NCBI RefSeq assembly: GCF_000717645.1
Contig: NZ_JNZZ01000029.1
Span: forward strand, 13,766-77,765
Origin: Streptomyces californicus
GTDB lineage: Bacteria; Actinomycetota; Actinomycetes; Streptomycetales; Streptomycetaceae
Direction of reading: 5' to 3'
Length of the DNA: 64,000 nucleotides
The notes below the pieces were generated by a model, which was given only the letters and a program-made list of their open reading frames with translations, was not told the origin of the DNA and made no database searches. The position numbers and the translations under genes were made by a program. Positions 33,964-44,000 of this stretch are shown here, one piece after another. The stretch's first letter is position 1; each line of letters starts with the position of its first letter.

Positions 33964-35367
33964 TCAGACGATCCAGCGATCGCCGAAGCCGCAGTCGGCG
34001 ATCTCCAGCCGGGCGTCGTTCCCGGCGGAGGCACCACCGGTCGGGCGCAGGCACAGGTCCTTGCTGACCGCGTTGCGGATCCAGTTCGTCCCGTCGCCGC
34101 GCGGGTCGAGCCACCAGAGCTGGTTGTCGCCCGACGCGTTGCAGTGGAACTGGCCGATCTTCGTCCCCGCCGAACGGGCGTTGTAGTACCCCAGGTCCAG
34201 GCAGAGCCCGTCCTTGCTGTTGCGGATCAGGAAGAGGGGCGCGTTCTGGGGCCCGCCGTCCTTGTCCACGATGTCGAGGTTCCACAACTGGTTGTCGCCC
34301 GTCGTGCCGTTGCACGGGTACTGGTTGACGGCGTTGTTGATCTTGCCCTTGCCGTAACCGCCGATGTCGATGCACTGGTTGGTCGACGCGTTCTTGATCA
34401 CGGTGTTCTGGACCCCGGAGCGCCCGTTCGCCCACTGGCGGAGCTGCTCGGCCGGCGTCAGCGCCTTGGCCTTGACCTTCGCCTTGGCCTTGGGCTCGGG
34501 CTTCTCCTCGGCCTCGGACTTCTTTGGGGAGGGGGTCGGCGAGACCGTGACCGGCGGCTGGTGGACCACCGGCGCGACCGCCTTCTTCTCCTTCTTCTCC
34601 TCCTTCTTCTTGCTCGGCGTGGGCGCGGGAGCCGGCGTCTGGCTGGTGTACGTCTCCGGGACCGGAGGCCGCTCACTGTCCAGGACGGTGCCGGCCGCGT
34701 TCTCGGTCCGGGTGCGCTCGGGCTTGCGGTCGTCCTGCCCCGCCAAGAGGAAGGGCACCGCGATGAGGAGCGCCCCGACGATGCCGGCGGCGGCGAGCAT
34801 CGGCTTCTTGGGCCGGCTGCCGGGCGGTTCGTCGCCCTCCTGCGTACTGGCCCCGCCGCCGCCACCGGTTCCGGTGGCGGTCGCCGCGCTGCCGGAAGCC
34901 GGGCCGTCGGTGCTGACGGTCGCCAGTTCAGCGGTCGGGACGGATGCCGACGACGACGCCGACGACGGTACGGAAGCGGCTGCCGCCGCCGAGGAGGCGG
35001 AGGGTCTGGTGGCGCCCTCCGCCTCTTCCCGGGGCGCCTCGGCGCGCGCTCCGGTGCTGGCGGCGTCCGGGCCCGTGGTGGCGCTCGTGGACGCGGCGGC
35101 ACCGGCGTTCGTGCCTGCGGGGCTCGCGGACGCCGGAGTCTCCGCCCGGGTGGCGGCCTCCGGGGCGGCTCCGGCGGCGGGTGCGGTCGTACCGCCGCCC
35201 GGCGCCAGTGCGCTGCCGGGGTCCCCCGGCGCTCCCGGCATGGTCACCGCGCGGCGGACCGACACCGACGGGCCGCCGGAGCCCCGGCTGTTCCCGGTGC
35301 CGCCTTCGCCGCTGGATGTGCCCGACCGCGTGGGTATGCGGGGGGTCGGATCATGCTCTCGTGCCAC
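33964..35367 (-). CDS. Membrane-anchored ricin-type beta-trefoil lectin protein
   Basis: The product has 467 residues. A long disordered Ala/Ser/Thr/Pro N-terminus of about 185 residues stays in the cytosol, one membrane helix follows (MLAAAGIVGALLIAVPFLLA, about 188-208), then a Lys/Glu-rich stalk (KKKEEKKEKK) and a C-terminal ricin B-type domain (about 315-467) with the repeated NQLWNLD and NQLWWLDPRGD elements and cysteines in CIDIGG, CLDLGY and CLRPTG. It would display a carbohydrate-binding domain outside the cell. The GTG start lies 36 nt downstream of the 1,194-residue gene, so it is the last gene of that unit. Confidence 0.82.
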   Translation of the reverse strand: MAREHDPTPRIPTRSGTSSGEGGTGNSRGSGGPSVSVRRAVTMPGAPGDPGSALAPGGGTTAPAAGAAPEAATRAETPASASPAGTNAGAAASTSATTGPDAASTGARAEAPREEAEGATRPSASSAAAAASVPSSASSSASVPTAELATVSTDGPASGSAATATGTGGGGGASTQEGDEPPGSRPKKPMLAAAGIVGALLIAVPFLLAGQDDRKPERTRTENAAGTVLDSERPPVPETYTSQTPAPAPTPSKKKEEKKEKKAVAPVVHQPPVTVSPTPSPKKSEAEEKPEPKAKAKVKAKALTPAEQLRQWANGRSGVQNTVIKNASTNQCIDIGGYGKGKINNAVNQYPCNGTTGDNQLWNLDIVDKDGGPQNAPLFLIRNSKDGLCLDLGYYNARSAGTKIGQFHCNASGDNQLWWLDPRGDGTNWIRNAVSKDLCLRPTGGASAGNDARLEIADCGFGDRWIV

Positions 35368-35403
35368 GTAAGGTCCTCGCTCCTGTCGGGGTTCTCTGTC
35401 GCG

Positions 35404-38400
35404 TCACGGCCCGGCCCCCACCGCGCCCGTGCAGCGGTCCGGCCAGGGGCCGGCGCTTTTGGGCGTCGCGTCGGGTCCGGGCGCGACGGCCTCCAGCCGG
35501 GCGAGCACGGTCCGGTCCCCCTCGGGATCGGGCGCGACCGCCTCGGCAGGTCCGGTCAGTTCACGCAGATGGATCTGTACGCCGGGCCGCGCGCGGCGGA
35601 CGGCCAGCACCCGGAAGAGCGTCCCGGGGGCGAACACGACCTCCTCCGGCCCGCGCTGCTCGGAGAACTGGCGTACACGGCGGCCGGCCACCGACCAGAT
35701 GACATAGCTGTCACCCGGCGGCGGTGCGGCGCCGGCGTCCGGCCGTACGGTGCTCAGCAGGGCCGCGTCGCGCAGCAGCGTCCCGGGACGCGGCGGGGCG
35801 GGGCGGTCCGCGCCCGCGGAGACGGCGGTGCCGCGCAGCACCACGCCCCGGTAGGACGGCATCCGGTTGAGCGCCGAGGCCACGCAGGCGCCGTACGGCA
35901 GCAGGTCCAGCTCGCGGTCGCGCAGACTCCATGTCAACGCGCCGTGGCTGAGCGGCCCTTCGGCCAGGTGCAGATACATCCGCAGCGCGATGAGGTCCGC
36001 GCGGGCCGCCTCCTGCTCCTTCCCGCGCAGAGCGGGCATCCGGGCGAGGGCACGGGCGACAGCCGCGCCGTGCCGGTCCCACAGGTCGCCCGCGAGCGTC
36101 CGGAAGGCGGTCCGCTCGGCCTCGGAGCTGCGGTGTCCGGGGTCCAGGAGGACCGGGGGAAGCGGCTCCTGGGCCACCGGCTCCGCGTCTTCGTCCCCGG
36201 CACCCTCTCCGTCGTCGTTGCCGTCACCGTCATCGGTCGCGTGGCCGGTGTCGGCGACGCCGGGAACGCCTCGGGGATCCGGCGCGTCCGGTACGTCCGC
36301 GTCCGGCGCGTCCGGTACGGGGGCCACGTCCGGCACCCGGGCGGCTCCGGAGTCCGACGAGGCGGTCGAGGTGACCGGCGCCGTCGCGGGCGCGGGGTCG
36401 GAGGACCCGGCCGCCGGCCGGCGCGCCGGCCCCGGCGGAGCGGGCGCGGGCTCCGGATCCCGGACGTCCGTGCCGGTGGGGCGGGGAGCGGCCGGGGGGA
36501 TCTCGGTGGGGACCTCGGTGGGGTCCTCCGGCCCGGCGGACGGCTTCGGGTCGGGGTCCGCTTCCGGTTGCGGCTTCGGGGCGCGGTCGGGGTCCTGGTC
36601 GGGGGCGGAGTCCGCTTCCGGTCCCGCTTCCGGCTTCGGGTCGGGGTCCGCGTCCGGTCCCGGGTCGCGGTCAGCTCCCGGTCCCCGGCCGGGGTCCGCG
36701 TCCGGTCCCGCCTCCGCCTCCGGTTCGGTCGCCGATGCGTCAGGGGCCGCCGACGACGGTTTCGGGTCTCCGGCCCCCGCCGGAGCCTTCTTCTGCTCGG
36801 CGGCGTTCTCGGCTTCGGGAGCGATGGGGGCGATGGGGGCGTCGGGGGCGTCTCCCTCAGTCGCTCCCGTGCCCTCGGACGTCGTGGCCTTCCCGGCCGT
36901 CGTACCGGTTCCGTCGGCCGCCTCGGGGCGCGCGTCCGGACCGGAGGTCGCCGCCGGCGTGCGGGCCCGCCCGGCGAACCCCGTCGGAACGCGGTCGTCG
37001 TCCGACCAGTCGAAGGTGCTCGCCCGCCGCTCCCGCTCCCCGCGCACCGGGCCCCTGCCGGACGCACCGGAGGTTCCCGAGGCGCTGGACGTACCCGAAG
37101 CGCTGGACGTACCCGAAGCACTCGACGTATCCGAGGCCCTCGGCGTGCTCGGGGTCGCGGGCGTACGCGGGGTGCTGGACGCGCCCGCACCCGTCGCGGT
37201 GCTCGCCTGCGCCGCCGTGCCCGTCCCCGCGCTCGTCTCCGACCCGGCCGCCATCGACTCCCGGAGCTGCCGGGCGCGGTCCGTGCGCGCCTCCCGGCCG
37301 CCGATTTTCGCCGCCGGGGCCGGGGTGGACCCGGAGGTCCGGCCCGGCTGGTGCGCCGCCGTCGCGGGCTGGGCGGACTGGGTGCGCGGGCCCTGGCCGG
37401 GGCGCTCCGCGGGTCCGGACGGTGCCGGGCGCGCGGTGCCCCGTACCGGAGGCGTCGGTGACAACGATGCCGGTGCGGGAGCTCCCGACGGCGCGGCGGG
37501 ACCGGCGGCGGCAGCGGCGGGGCGGCCCGGGGCCGCCTGCCCGGCCCGGACCGGGGCCGGGGCGGCGTGGCGCAGGGTGCGCAGTCCGTACTGGGCGGCC
37601 AGCCGCCGCAGTTCGCGTCCGCCGTCGCGGGCCGCACCGTGAACGTGCAGGGTCGTACGGCCGCGCAGGTCCGGGGCCAGGGACTCCAGCACGTTCGACA
37701 GGACCGGCCACAGCGAGGCGTCGAGCAGTTCGCCCGGCACGCCCAGCTCGATCACCGGGCCGCCCGGGTCCACCCGGCGGGCCGACAGCGCCGGGCCGCC
37801 GCGCGGTCCCACCCACATGCCGGCCCGGGTCACCGTGAGCTGCCAGTCGTCGGTCAGTCCGACCACGCCCTCCTCCGGGCGCGCGGGCCCGGGCAGCGGG
37901 GGGCTCCAGCGCAGCAGCCGGGGCGGCCGGGCGCGGCCCTCCGCGTCCGGCGGGGCGCAGCGGACGGCGTCGACGAACGGGATCCACGTCGGGACGCCGT
38001 CCGGCGTCGCCAGCACCGACCGCACGGAGTACGTGCCGAGCGGGCCGGAGGCCGCGACGAGCGGCAGCCCGGTCATGACCTCCACCTCGATGTCCAGCCG
38101 GTCGGAGACCGACTGCGCCAGCGGCAGCAGATCGCGCCGCCCGCCGGGCACGAGCCGCACGGCGACCTGGACGTCGTCCGGCAGGGCTTCGAGCACCTCG
38201 GCGACCTCCTCGGCCGAGATGTCCTCGCCGAAGGGCACCCCGACCACGACGGTCAGGCGCCGGGGGTCGACCGGCACCGCGTGGTAGAGGTCGCCGGGCC
38301 GGGCCGGCGCGGCCCCGGAGGGGCGGACCAGCACCCCGGCGGGTATCTGCTCGACGACGCAGCCGCCCGCCAGGGCCGACGGCAGGCCGTTCAGCGCGGA

Positions 38401-38988
38401 CTGCCAGGACGGCTGCGGGCTGCGCGGACCCAGCGGCTTCGGCCGCTCGCCCGGCGCGAACCGCCACCAGCCGCCCGCGGAGGGCCGCGGTGCGGCGCCC
38501 TCGGCGGGCGGGACGAAGAGGGAGCCGCCTGGGACTACGAGCGGCGGCCCGTCCGGAGCCTCGACCGCCATCCGCCAGGCGTCGGCGATGCGGCGGGCGG
38601 TGGCGGGCCGGCCCTCGGTCTCGTGCCCGGCGCCGGGCATGACCAGCCGTACGCTGTCGGCCCCCGATTCGCCCAGGGTGTCGAGCAGTTCGCTCAGCTT
38701 CGGCCAGAAGGCGGCGGAGCCGGCCCCCTCGGCGCCCGCGACGACGGTCACGGTGTCCTCGTCCGCGCGCATGGTGCGGGCCAGGTCGGCGACGTCGGCC
38801 GGGGTGAGGGTCTCGTCGGAGAAGGTCCGCAGCAGCAGCATGCCGTCGTGGTCCTCGACGAGGAACCCCTCCTCGGCACCGCCGCCAGGTTCGGTGGAGG
38901 CGGTCGGCACGGCCGCCGGGCGGTCGCGCCCGGGGCCGGTGGCGGTTCCGGCGCCGCGTCGGCGTGCGAAGAGTCCTCTGCCCCTCAT
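35404..38988 (-). CDS. Large proline-rich protein with C-terminal ADP-ribosyltransferase-like domain
   Basis: The product has 1,194 residues. Residues 1 to about 470 form a structured region I cannot name (starts [11 protein letters not shown]; contains [20 protein letters not shown] and [14 protein letters not shown]). Residues about 470-920 are a disordered linker of Pro/Ala/Asp/Glu repeats. The last ~250 residues resemble an R-S-E ART fold: YRG near 1046, an LLSTV strand, then [20 protein letters not shown] near 1110-1128. The usual ExE acidic pair reads PEE, so activity is uncertain. The ATG at 38988 overlaps the upstream T7SS-associated gene (ATGA); an open frame continuing to 39603 is rejected as read-through of that gene. 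Confidence 0.72.
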   Translation of the reverse strand: MRGRGLFARRRGAGTATGPGRDRPAAVPTASTEPGGGAEEGFLVEDHDGMLLLRTFSDETLTPADVADLARTMRADEDTVTVVAGAEGAGSAAFWPKLSELLDTLGESGADSVRLVMPGAGHETEGRPATARRIADAWRMAVEAPDGPPLVVPGGSLFVPPAEGAAPRPSAGGWWRFAPGERPKPLGPRSPQPSWQSALNGLPSALAGGCVVEQIPAGVLVRPSGAAPARPGDLYHAVPVDPRRLTVVVGVPFGEDISAEEVAEVLEALPDDVQVAVRLVPGGRRDLLPLAQSVSDRLDIEVEVMTGLPLVAASGPLGTYSVRSVLATPDGVPTWIPFVDAVRCAPPDAEGRARPPRLLRWSPPLPGPARPEEGVVGLTDDWQLTVTRAGMWVGPRGGPALSARRVDPGGPVIELGVPGELLDASLWPVLSNVLESLAPDLRGRTTLHVHGAARDGGRELRRLAAQYGLRTLRHAAPAPVRAGQAAPGRPAAAAAGPAAPSGAPAPASLSPTPPVRGTARPAPSGPAERPGQGPRTQSAQPATAAHQPGRTSGSTPAPAAKIGGREARTDRARQLRESMAAGSETSAGTGTAAQASTATGAGASSTPRTPATPSTPRASDTSSASGTSSASGTSSASGTSGASGRGPVRGERERRASTFDWSDDDRVPTGFAGRARTPAATSGPDARPEAADGTGTTAGKATTSEGTGATEGDAPDAPIAPIAPEAENAAEQKKAPAGAGDPKPSSAAPDASATEPEAEAGPDADPGRGPGADRDPGPDADPDPKPEAGPEADSAPDQDPDRAPKPQPEADPDPKPSAGPEDPTEVPTEIPPAAPRPTGTDVRDPEPAPAPPGPARRPAAGSSDPAPATAPVTSTASSDSGAARVPDVAPVPDAPDADVPDAPDPRGVPGVADTGHATDDGDGNDDGEGAGDEDAEPVAQEPLPPVLLDPGHRSSEAERTAFRTLAGDLWDRHGAAVARALARMPALRGKEQEAARADLIALRMYLHLAEGPLSHGALTWSLRDRELDLLPYGACVASALNRMPSYRGVVLRGTAVSAGADRPAPPRPGTLLRDAALLSTVRPDAGAAPPPGDSYVIWSVAGRRVRQFSEQRGPEEVVFAPGTLFRVLAVRRARPGVQIHLRELTGPAEAVAPDPEGDRTVLARLEAVAPGPDATPKSAGPWPDRCTGAVGAGP
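37079..37150. repeat. 18-bp tandem repeat, four copies, in the linker of the ART-like gene
   Basis: Units at 37079, 37097, 37115 and 37133 (GAGGCGCTGGACGTACCC type; the fourth is diverged) encode consecutive six-residue GTSSAS-like repeats on the minus strand. They show recent expansion of a disordered linker. Confidence 0.8.
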
Positions 38989-39911
38989 GCCCGGACCTCC
39001 GTCCCGGCGGCGTCCACGCGGGCCGCCGTGTGCGGGGCGAGGCGGTCGGCGTCGGTCACGCGGACCGCGTGGACGCGCGGGGCGTCCGGCGCTCCCGGGC
39101 CGTCCGTGCCCACCGGCCGGGCCTCGCCGCGCTCCTGGGCGGCGATCTCCTCGGCCAGCGCCTCGGTCTCCATGATCATCCCGGCGGGTCCGTTCGGGTT
39201 GACGTAGAGGGAGTGCCCCTCGGGCAGCCCCGCGACCACGTCGGCCACCGGGAGCAGCCGGGCGGCGAGCGATCCGAGGGCGCGGAGGTGGGCCGGGCTG
39301 GTGAAGACGGGGACCACGGGGTCGCCCTGCGCCGACCGGAGGGCCGCCGGTCCGCCGTCCGGTCCGGTGAGCACCGCGACCTTCGACGCGGCCAGGGTGC
39401 GCAGGACCTCGCCGGCCGGCCCGTAGCCGGTCACGGCGCGCTGGACGGCGGACTCCACCGGGTCGGTGGCCCGGGGCCAGCCGAGCGCCGCCGGGGACGG
39501 GCGGTAGCCGTCGTTGTCCTCCCACGCCACGATCGCGCCGGTGGCGTCCGTACGCCACCGGCCGGGGACCGCCCAGTCCGGGGGTGCGCCCCGTCCCGAC
39601 CACGCGGGGTCGGGCACGCCGAGCCAGCGGTCGGGCAGCTCCCGGGCCGCCTCGACCACCTCCGGGGGCGGCTCGGGCATCGGCCCGTCCGCTGCCGCCG
39701 AGCCGTCCGGGGCGGGGGCCGTCGGACCGGCGGGGACGACGGCCGGTGCGGGGGCCGGGTTCGCCGGGCCGCCGACGGTCGGGACCGCTCCGGCCGGCGC
39801 GGGCCCCGGCTCCGGGTCCGGTATCGCCGGGCCGTCCTCGGCCGCGGGGAGGGGCTCGGGTCCGGGAGCGGAAGGTGTCTCCGGGCCGGACCTGTCGACG
39901 TACTCACTCAC
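38985..39911 (-). CDS. Type VII secretion system-associated protein (SseB-like), copy B
   Basis: The product has 308 residues. A Pro/Ala-rich N-terminus of about 85 residues precedes a conserved core: [51 protein letters not shown], then [14 protein letters not shown] and [20 protein letters not shown], which resembles the SseB fold. The family is annotated next to type VII (ESX-like) secretion genes in actinobacteria, probably as a cytosolic chaperone or adaptor; the mechanism is unknown. It starts at a GTG and overlaps the ART-like gene by ATGA. It is a paralogue of the protein at 40243-41040. Confidence 0.72.
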   Translation of the reverse strand: MSEYVDRSGPETPSAPGPEPLPAAEDGPAIPDPEPGPAPAGAVPTVGGPANPAPAPAVVPAGPTAPAPDGSAAADGPMPEPPPEVVEAARELPDRWLGVPDPAWSGRGAPPDWAVPGRWRTDATGAIVAWEDNDGYRPSPAALGWPRATDPVESAVQRAVTGYGPAGEVLRTLAASKVAVLTGPDGGPAALRSAQGDPVVPVFTSPAHLRALGSLAARLLPVADVVAGLPEGHSLYVNPNGPAGMIMETEALAEEIAAQERGEARPVGTDGPGAPDAPRVHAVRVTDADRLAPHTAARVDAAGTEVRA

Positions 39912-39961
39912 CGGCGGGCACTCCAGGAACAGAAGACACGGGCCATGGTCGCGAACTCATT

Positions 39962-40009
39962 CTCATCGGTTGACAGTCCGGCGGGCTCATCAGGTGACAG
40001 TCCGGCGGG
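39962..40009. repeat. 24-bp tandem duplication
   Basis: CTCATCGGTTGACAGTCCGG-type units at 39962-39985 and 39986-40009 share TGACAGTCCGGCGGG exactly. They lie 51-98 bp upstream of the copy B start and could be a repeated regulator site or slippage. Confidence 0.7.
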
Positions 40010-40069
40010 ACGGGTTGCCGGGCCGGGCCCCTCGGCGACGGGGCACGGGGCCGGCGAGCGGGCGGCAAG

Positions 40070-40097
40070 CGGAATCCCCGTCCGGGTGGGGATTCCG
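40070..40097 (-). terminator. Hairpin downstream of T7SS-associated copy A
   Basis: Perfect 10-bp arms CGGAATCCCC and GGGGATTCCG (40070-40079, 40088-40097) with an 8-nt loop lie 146 nt after the copy A stop. They may end the giant-gene transcript. Confidence 0.5.
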
Positions 40098-40242
40098 GTC
40101 ACGGAGGAACCGTACCCGCCCGAAGCGGAGTTGGAGGAGGGGCACCTGCCTCGTCCTGCCCTCGCCACCGCCCGGTCCTGCCCTCCCCGCCGCCCGGCTG
40201 TGCCCCGCCGCCGCGGGCACGGCCCTCCGGCGGCCCGGGGGG

Positions 40243-41040
40243 TCAGCTCTCCCCCCGGAAGAACTCGGGCCGCTCCTCGGCGGATTCGGGAGGCCAGGGG
40301 GTGGCGTCCGGGCGGTCGCCCGCCGCCGGGGCGGGGGGCCAGGCGTCGGCCTCCTCCAGGCGCGCGAACTCCTCCAGTTCGGCCCGGGCCGCCAGCAGGG
40401 CGCTCGCGGTGACGAGTTGGCCGACCGGCGCGGACGAGCTGAGGACCAGCACCTCCTTGCCCTCGGGCAGCCGGCCCAGGAGGTCGGGGACCAGCATCAT
40501 CTCGTGCGGGGGCAGCCGGTCCTGGTCCAGTGCCGGGGAGGCCGGGAAGACCGGGACGGCCTCGGTGCCGTCCTGCGCGTCGGTGACCGCCAGACCGCCC
40601 GTCCCGTCGAGGCACACGGCCACTTCGGCGTCGGCGACCATCAGGGCGAACAGGTCCTCCGACGCGTAGCCGGTGGCGACCAGTTGCACGGCGGCGTCCA
40701 CGGGGCTGACCGGCGGGGCCCAGCCGTGCGCGTCGGGCGAGGGGCGGTAGGCGGTGTTCTCCTCCCACTCCACGATCTCGCCGTCGGCGTCGCTGCGCCA
40801 GCGCCCCAGGACCGCCCAGGCCGGGGTGGGCTCGTCCTCGTCGCCGCTCCAGTGCCGGTCGATGACGGACAGCCAGTGGTCGGGGGCCGCCCTGGCCGCC
40901 TCGACGTAGTCCTCGGGCGGCTCGCGGAACCCCGGTGCGCCCCGCAGCACGGCGGACGGTCCGCCCTGGACGCCGGAGGGGCGCGGCTCGGGGGCGGCGG
41001 TCCCGTCGGCGGTCCCCGCGTCGGGCGTGTTGTCGTTCAT
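40243..41040 (-). CDS. Type VII secretion system-associated protein (SseB-like), copy A
   Basis: The product has 265 residues. The core matches copy B: APDHWLSVIDRHW, DGEIVEWEENTAYRPSP, HGWAPPVSPVDAAVQLVATG, AVPVFPASPAL and LPEGKEVLVLSSSAPVGQLV. It lacks most of the proline-rich N-terminus of copy B. I chose the ATG at 41040 because GAGGAG lies just upstream; an alternative GTG at 41064 would overlap the giant gene end by 8 nt. It starts 16 nt after the giant gene stop and is very probably cotranscribed, so it may serve that product's export. Confidence 0.75.
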   Translation of the reverse strand: MNDNTPDAGTADGTAAPEPRPSGVQGGPSAVLRGAPGFREPPEDYVEAARAAPDHWLSVIDRHWSGDEDEPTPAWAVLGRWRSDADGEIVEWEENTAYRPSPDAHGWAPPVSPVDAAVQLVATGYASEDLFALMVADAEVAVCLDGTGGLAVTDAQDGTEAVPVFPASPALDQDRLPPHEMMLVPDLLGRLPEGKEVLVLSSSAPVGQLVTASALLAARAELEEFARLEEADAWPPAPAAGDRPDATPWPPESAEERPEFFRGES

Positions 41041-41056
41041 GGGCTCCTCGCTGCGA

Positions 41057-44000
41057 TCAGGCACGGATGTCGTCCAGTATGCGGCGGATCCGGTCGGTCA
41101 GGCTGCCGGAGGGGTCCTGTTCACGGGCCCGGAACCAGGCGTTGACCAGCGGCTCCAGCCGAGCGGCCGTCAGCGGCCCGGCCCGGGGCGGGGATTCGGG
41201 GCCGAGCGCCGTCAACAGGCGCAGGGCGTCGTCCAGGACGGCGCGGTGCCGCCGTGCCCAGGCGTCCGCCTCGGGGTCCTGCGGTCCGGGCCGGGCCGGG
41301 ACGGGGGGCGCCGTCTCCCCCGGTCCGGCGGGCGCCGGTCGCAGGACGGACGCCGGGACGGAGGACAGGGCCTCCACCACCTGGTCCAGCCGTGCCGCGT
41401 CGTCGGCCAACGGGCCGCCGGGCGTCTCCGGGGCGTCGGCCGTGCCCTGGCCGGGGGTCGGTGAGGCGTCGGCGGCTCCCCGGCCCGGGGCGTCCGAAGC
41501 CTCCGCCGAGGAGCTGTCCGGGACACCCGCCAGGTGACGGTCCCCGGCGAGCGCCAGCAGGGCGGCGGGGCCCCCGTCGCCGTGCCCGCCGTGGTACGTC
41601 ACCTCGTCGTCGGGGCCCACCACGGCCACGGTCACCCCGAGCCCGCGCGCGGCGGCCGCCGCGAGGGGGCCCATCGGCAGGGCCGTGGTCCCGGCGCCGT
41701 AGGACGGGTCGGCGAGCAGCACCCGCAGCCGCTGTACGGGGGTCAACTCCACCCGGGAGGCGGGGATCCGGTCGCCCAGCAGCATGGCCTCCGTGCGTAC
41801 GGAGACGCTGAGCGACGCCCCGATCCGGTCCAGGAGGTCCAGCGGGAGGGTGCGGTCGGCCTCCAGGGACGGCACGTCCTGCCCGGTCACGTCTTCGGCG
41901 GTGACCATGCCCTCCAGCCAGGCACGGAACTCCGCCGCCGTGCCGGTCACCGCGCCGGCCGGTGTGCCGCCCGCCACCGGGCGTACGGCGAACAGCAGGG
42001 TGTCCACGGTCCGTTCGCCCTCCCCCGGCGCCTCGCGCAGGGTGAGGGGAGCGCCGTCGAGGAGGACGGTGTCCGGCCCGACGCGCCGGAAGCCCTCGCG
42101 GAGCACGGAGACGCCGTCCCGGAGCGCCCCGTACGCGTCGTCGGGAAGGGCGGCCTTTGCGGACTGCGGGAGACCGGCGGGCTCCTCGGGCGCACCGGTC
42201 CGCGGGGGGCCGGCGGCGTCGGCGCGTTCCGTGACGCTCGGCGACGGACCGGTCTTGGCGGCCGTGCCGGGCGTCCCCGGCGCGGCCCCCGGAGCGGGCC
42301 GGGGCCTCCAGACGGTCCTGATCCACTGGCCCAGCTTCTTCTCCCGCAGGGCGGTGATGCGCAGCGGGTCGAACGGGTCGTCCTCGACCAGGTCCAGCGG
42401 TCCGGAGTAGCCGAAGGCGCTGCGGCCGGTGCGGTCGGTGAACGGCTGCGTCCGCCGCGTGTCGCCCGCGGTGAAGCCGCCCATCGGGAAGACGACGGGG
42501 ACGTCGACGCCCGCGTCCGTGACCAGTGGGGCCAGGTCGAGCAGCGCCCACAGCTCCTCGTCGGGAACGGGCACGGGGGCGTGCCCGGGGAGGTGGATGA
42601 CGATGCCGCCGTCGTCCGGCCGGGTCCCGGTCCAGATCACCAGGGAGTCCCCGCCCGGTTCCGTGGACCGCCACTGCGCCGGGTGGGGCAGGGTGAGGAC
42701 GTCGTTGCCGGCCTTGACCCGCGCGTACCACTGGTCGCTCTCCACGCCGTTCGGGGCCGGGCGTCCGCTCCAGTTGTAGCCGACCGGCGATGTCCCGTCG
42801 GTGAGGATCTGCCGGAGGGCGCCCCGTTCACGCAGGTGGTGGGCGGCGAGCTGGTGCGGGTCGGTGATGTCGATCTGGCGGGCATGGGCCCGTACCGCGA
42901 GGAACGTCAGGTCCGCCGCCGTCCCCTCGTCCCACGCGTCCGTGTCCGCGAGGTGGAGGGCGCGGCGGCCCAGGCTCTCCTGCTGCGCCGGGTCCAGGCG
43001 GTACAGGACCAGGTCGACGCCGGCCACCATCGCCCAGAAGGCGCGGGCGATGTCCTTGGGTCGCAGCGTGACGGGTTCGGGGAGGCCCACCGCGTCGCGG
43101 GCGAGTTCCTCGCCCTGGGTGCCGGAGAGTTCGTCGACGGCGTACGTCAGGGCGGTGTCCGGCAGCATCCCGGAGAGCGTGCTGTCCGGCCGCTGTGCGA
43201 CCAGCTGCCGGGCGGCGTCCAGGACGTCCCGGTAGGCGTCGGGGCCCGGGGCGTCGCCGCCGACGCGCCGGGCGAGGAACGTCCACAGCTCCATGCGGAA
43301 CGGGGTGAACCGCCGCAGGCCGGGGTCGTTGGCGCGCAGGGTCTCCAGTGCGGCGATGCCCTTGAGCGCCCCCTCGTACCGGCCGCCCGGCACCCACCGG
43401 TCGTCCTCCACGGCATGGTCGAAGACCAGGCGCAGGGCGCGTACCAGCCGCAGGACGGTCGTCCGGACCTCCGGCGGCACGGTGTCCGGGTCGCCGTGCA
43501 GGCCCGCGATCACGGCCAGGCGGTTGAGTTCGGCCTCGGTCGGCTCGGGGCGGACGCGCACCACGCGGCCGACCACACCGCCGGGGGTGTCCTCCAGCAT
43601 GAAGGAGTCGTCGTCCAACCCCGCCGTCTGGGTCGGGCCCTCGACGTCCAGCCGGCTGACGTTGGCCGTGTGCTGGATGAGGGACACCTCGTCCAGCGGG
43701 TCCTCCACGGGCCGTACCGGGCGGCCCTCCTGCGGTTGGTCGAGGGGATGGCCCGGCGAGGCCGCGTAGCAGACCTGGAGGCCGATCCGGTGGCCGGGCG
43801 GCAGCTCGCGGACCTCGCGCAGTCCGCCGATGTAGCGTCCGCCGTCGGCGGCGGTCAGCATCACCGTCGAGCCGTCGCGCAGGACGATCTCCAGCGTGCC
43901 GGGGTAGCCGTGTCCGTAGTACGTGTAGACCGCCGGGTCCAGGGTGTACGGCTCGGTGCCGACGACCTGGTCGCCCAGGGTGGTGGCCGCGTAGTGGATC

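Larger units (their letters stand above)
39912..40242. other. Gene-free 331-bp gap between the two T7SS-associated genes
   Basis: There is no convincing coding frame. It contains a 24-bp tandem duplication, a 10-bp-arm hairpin and a run of CCTGCCCTC-like sequence near 40150-40190, all listed or noted here. The gap probably separates two transcription units: giant gene plus copy A, and copy B plus ART-like plus lectin genes. Confidence 0.5.

Noticed and set aside
38989-39603. Extension of the ART-like protein upstream to 39603 (1,399 residues)
   Set aside because: The extension lies wholly inside the T7SS-associated copy B gene in another frame and is low-complexity. The ATG at 38988 gives the ATGA overlap typical of coupled genes.
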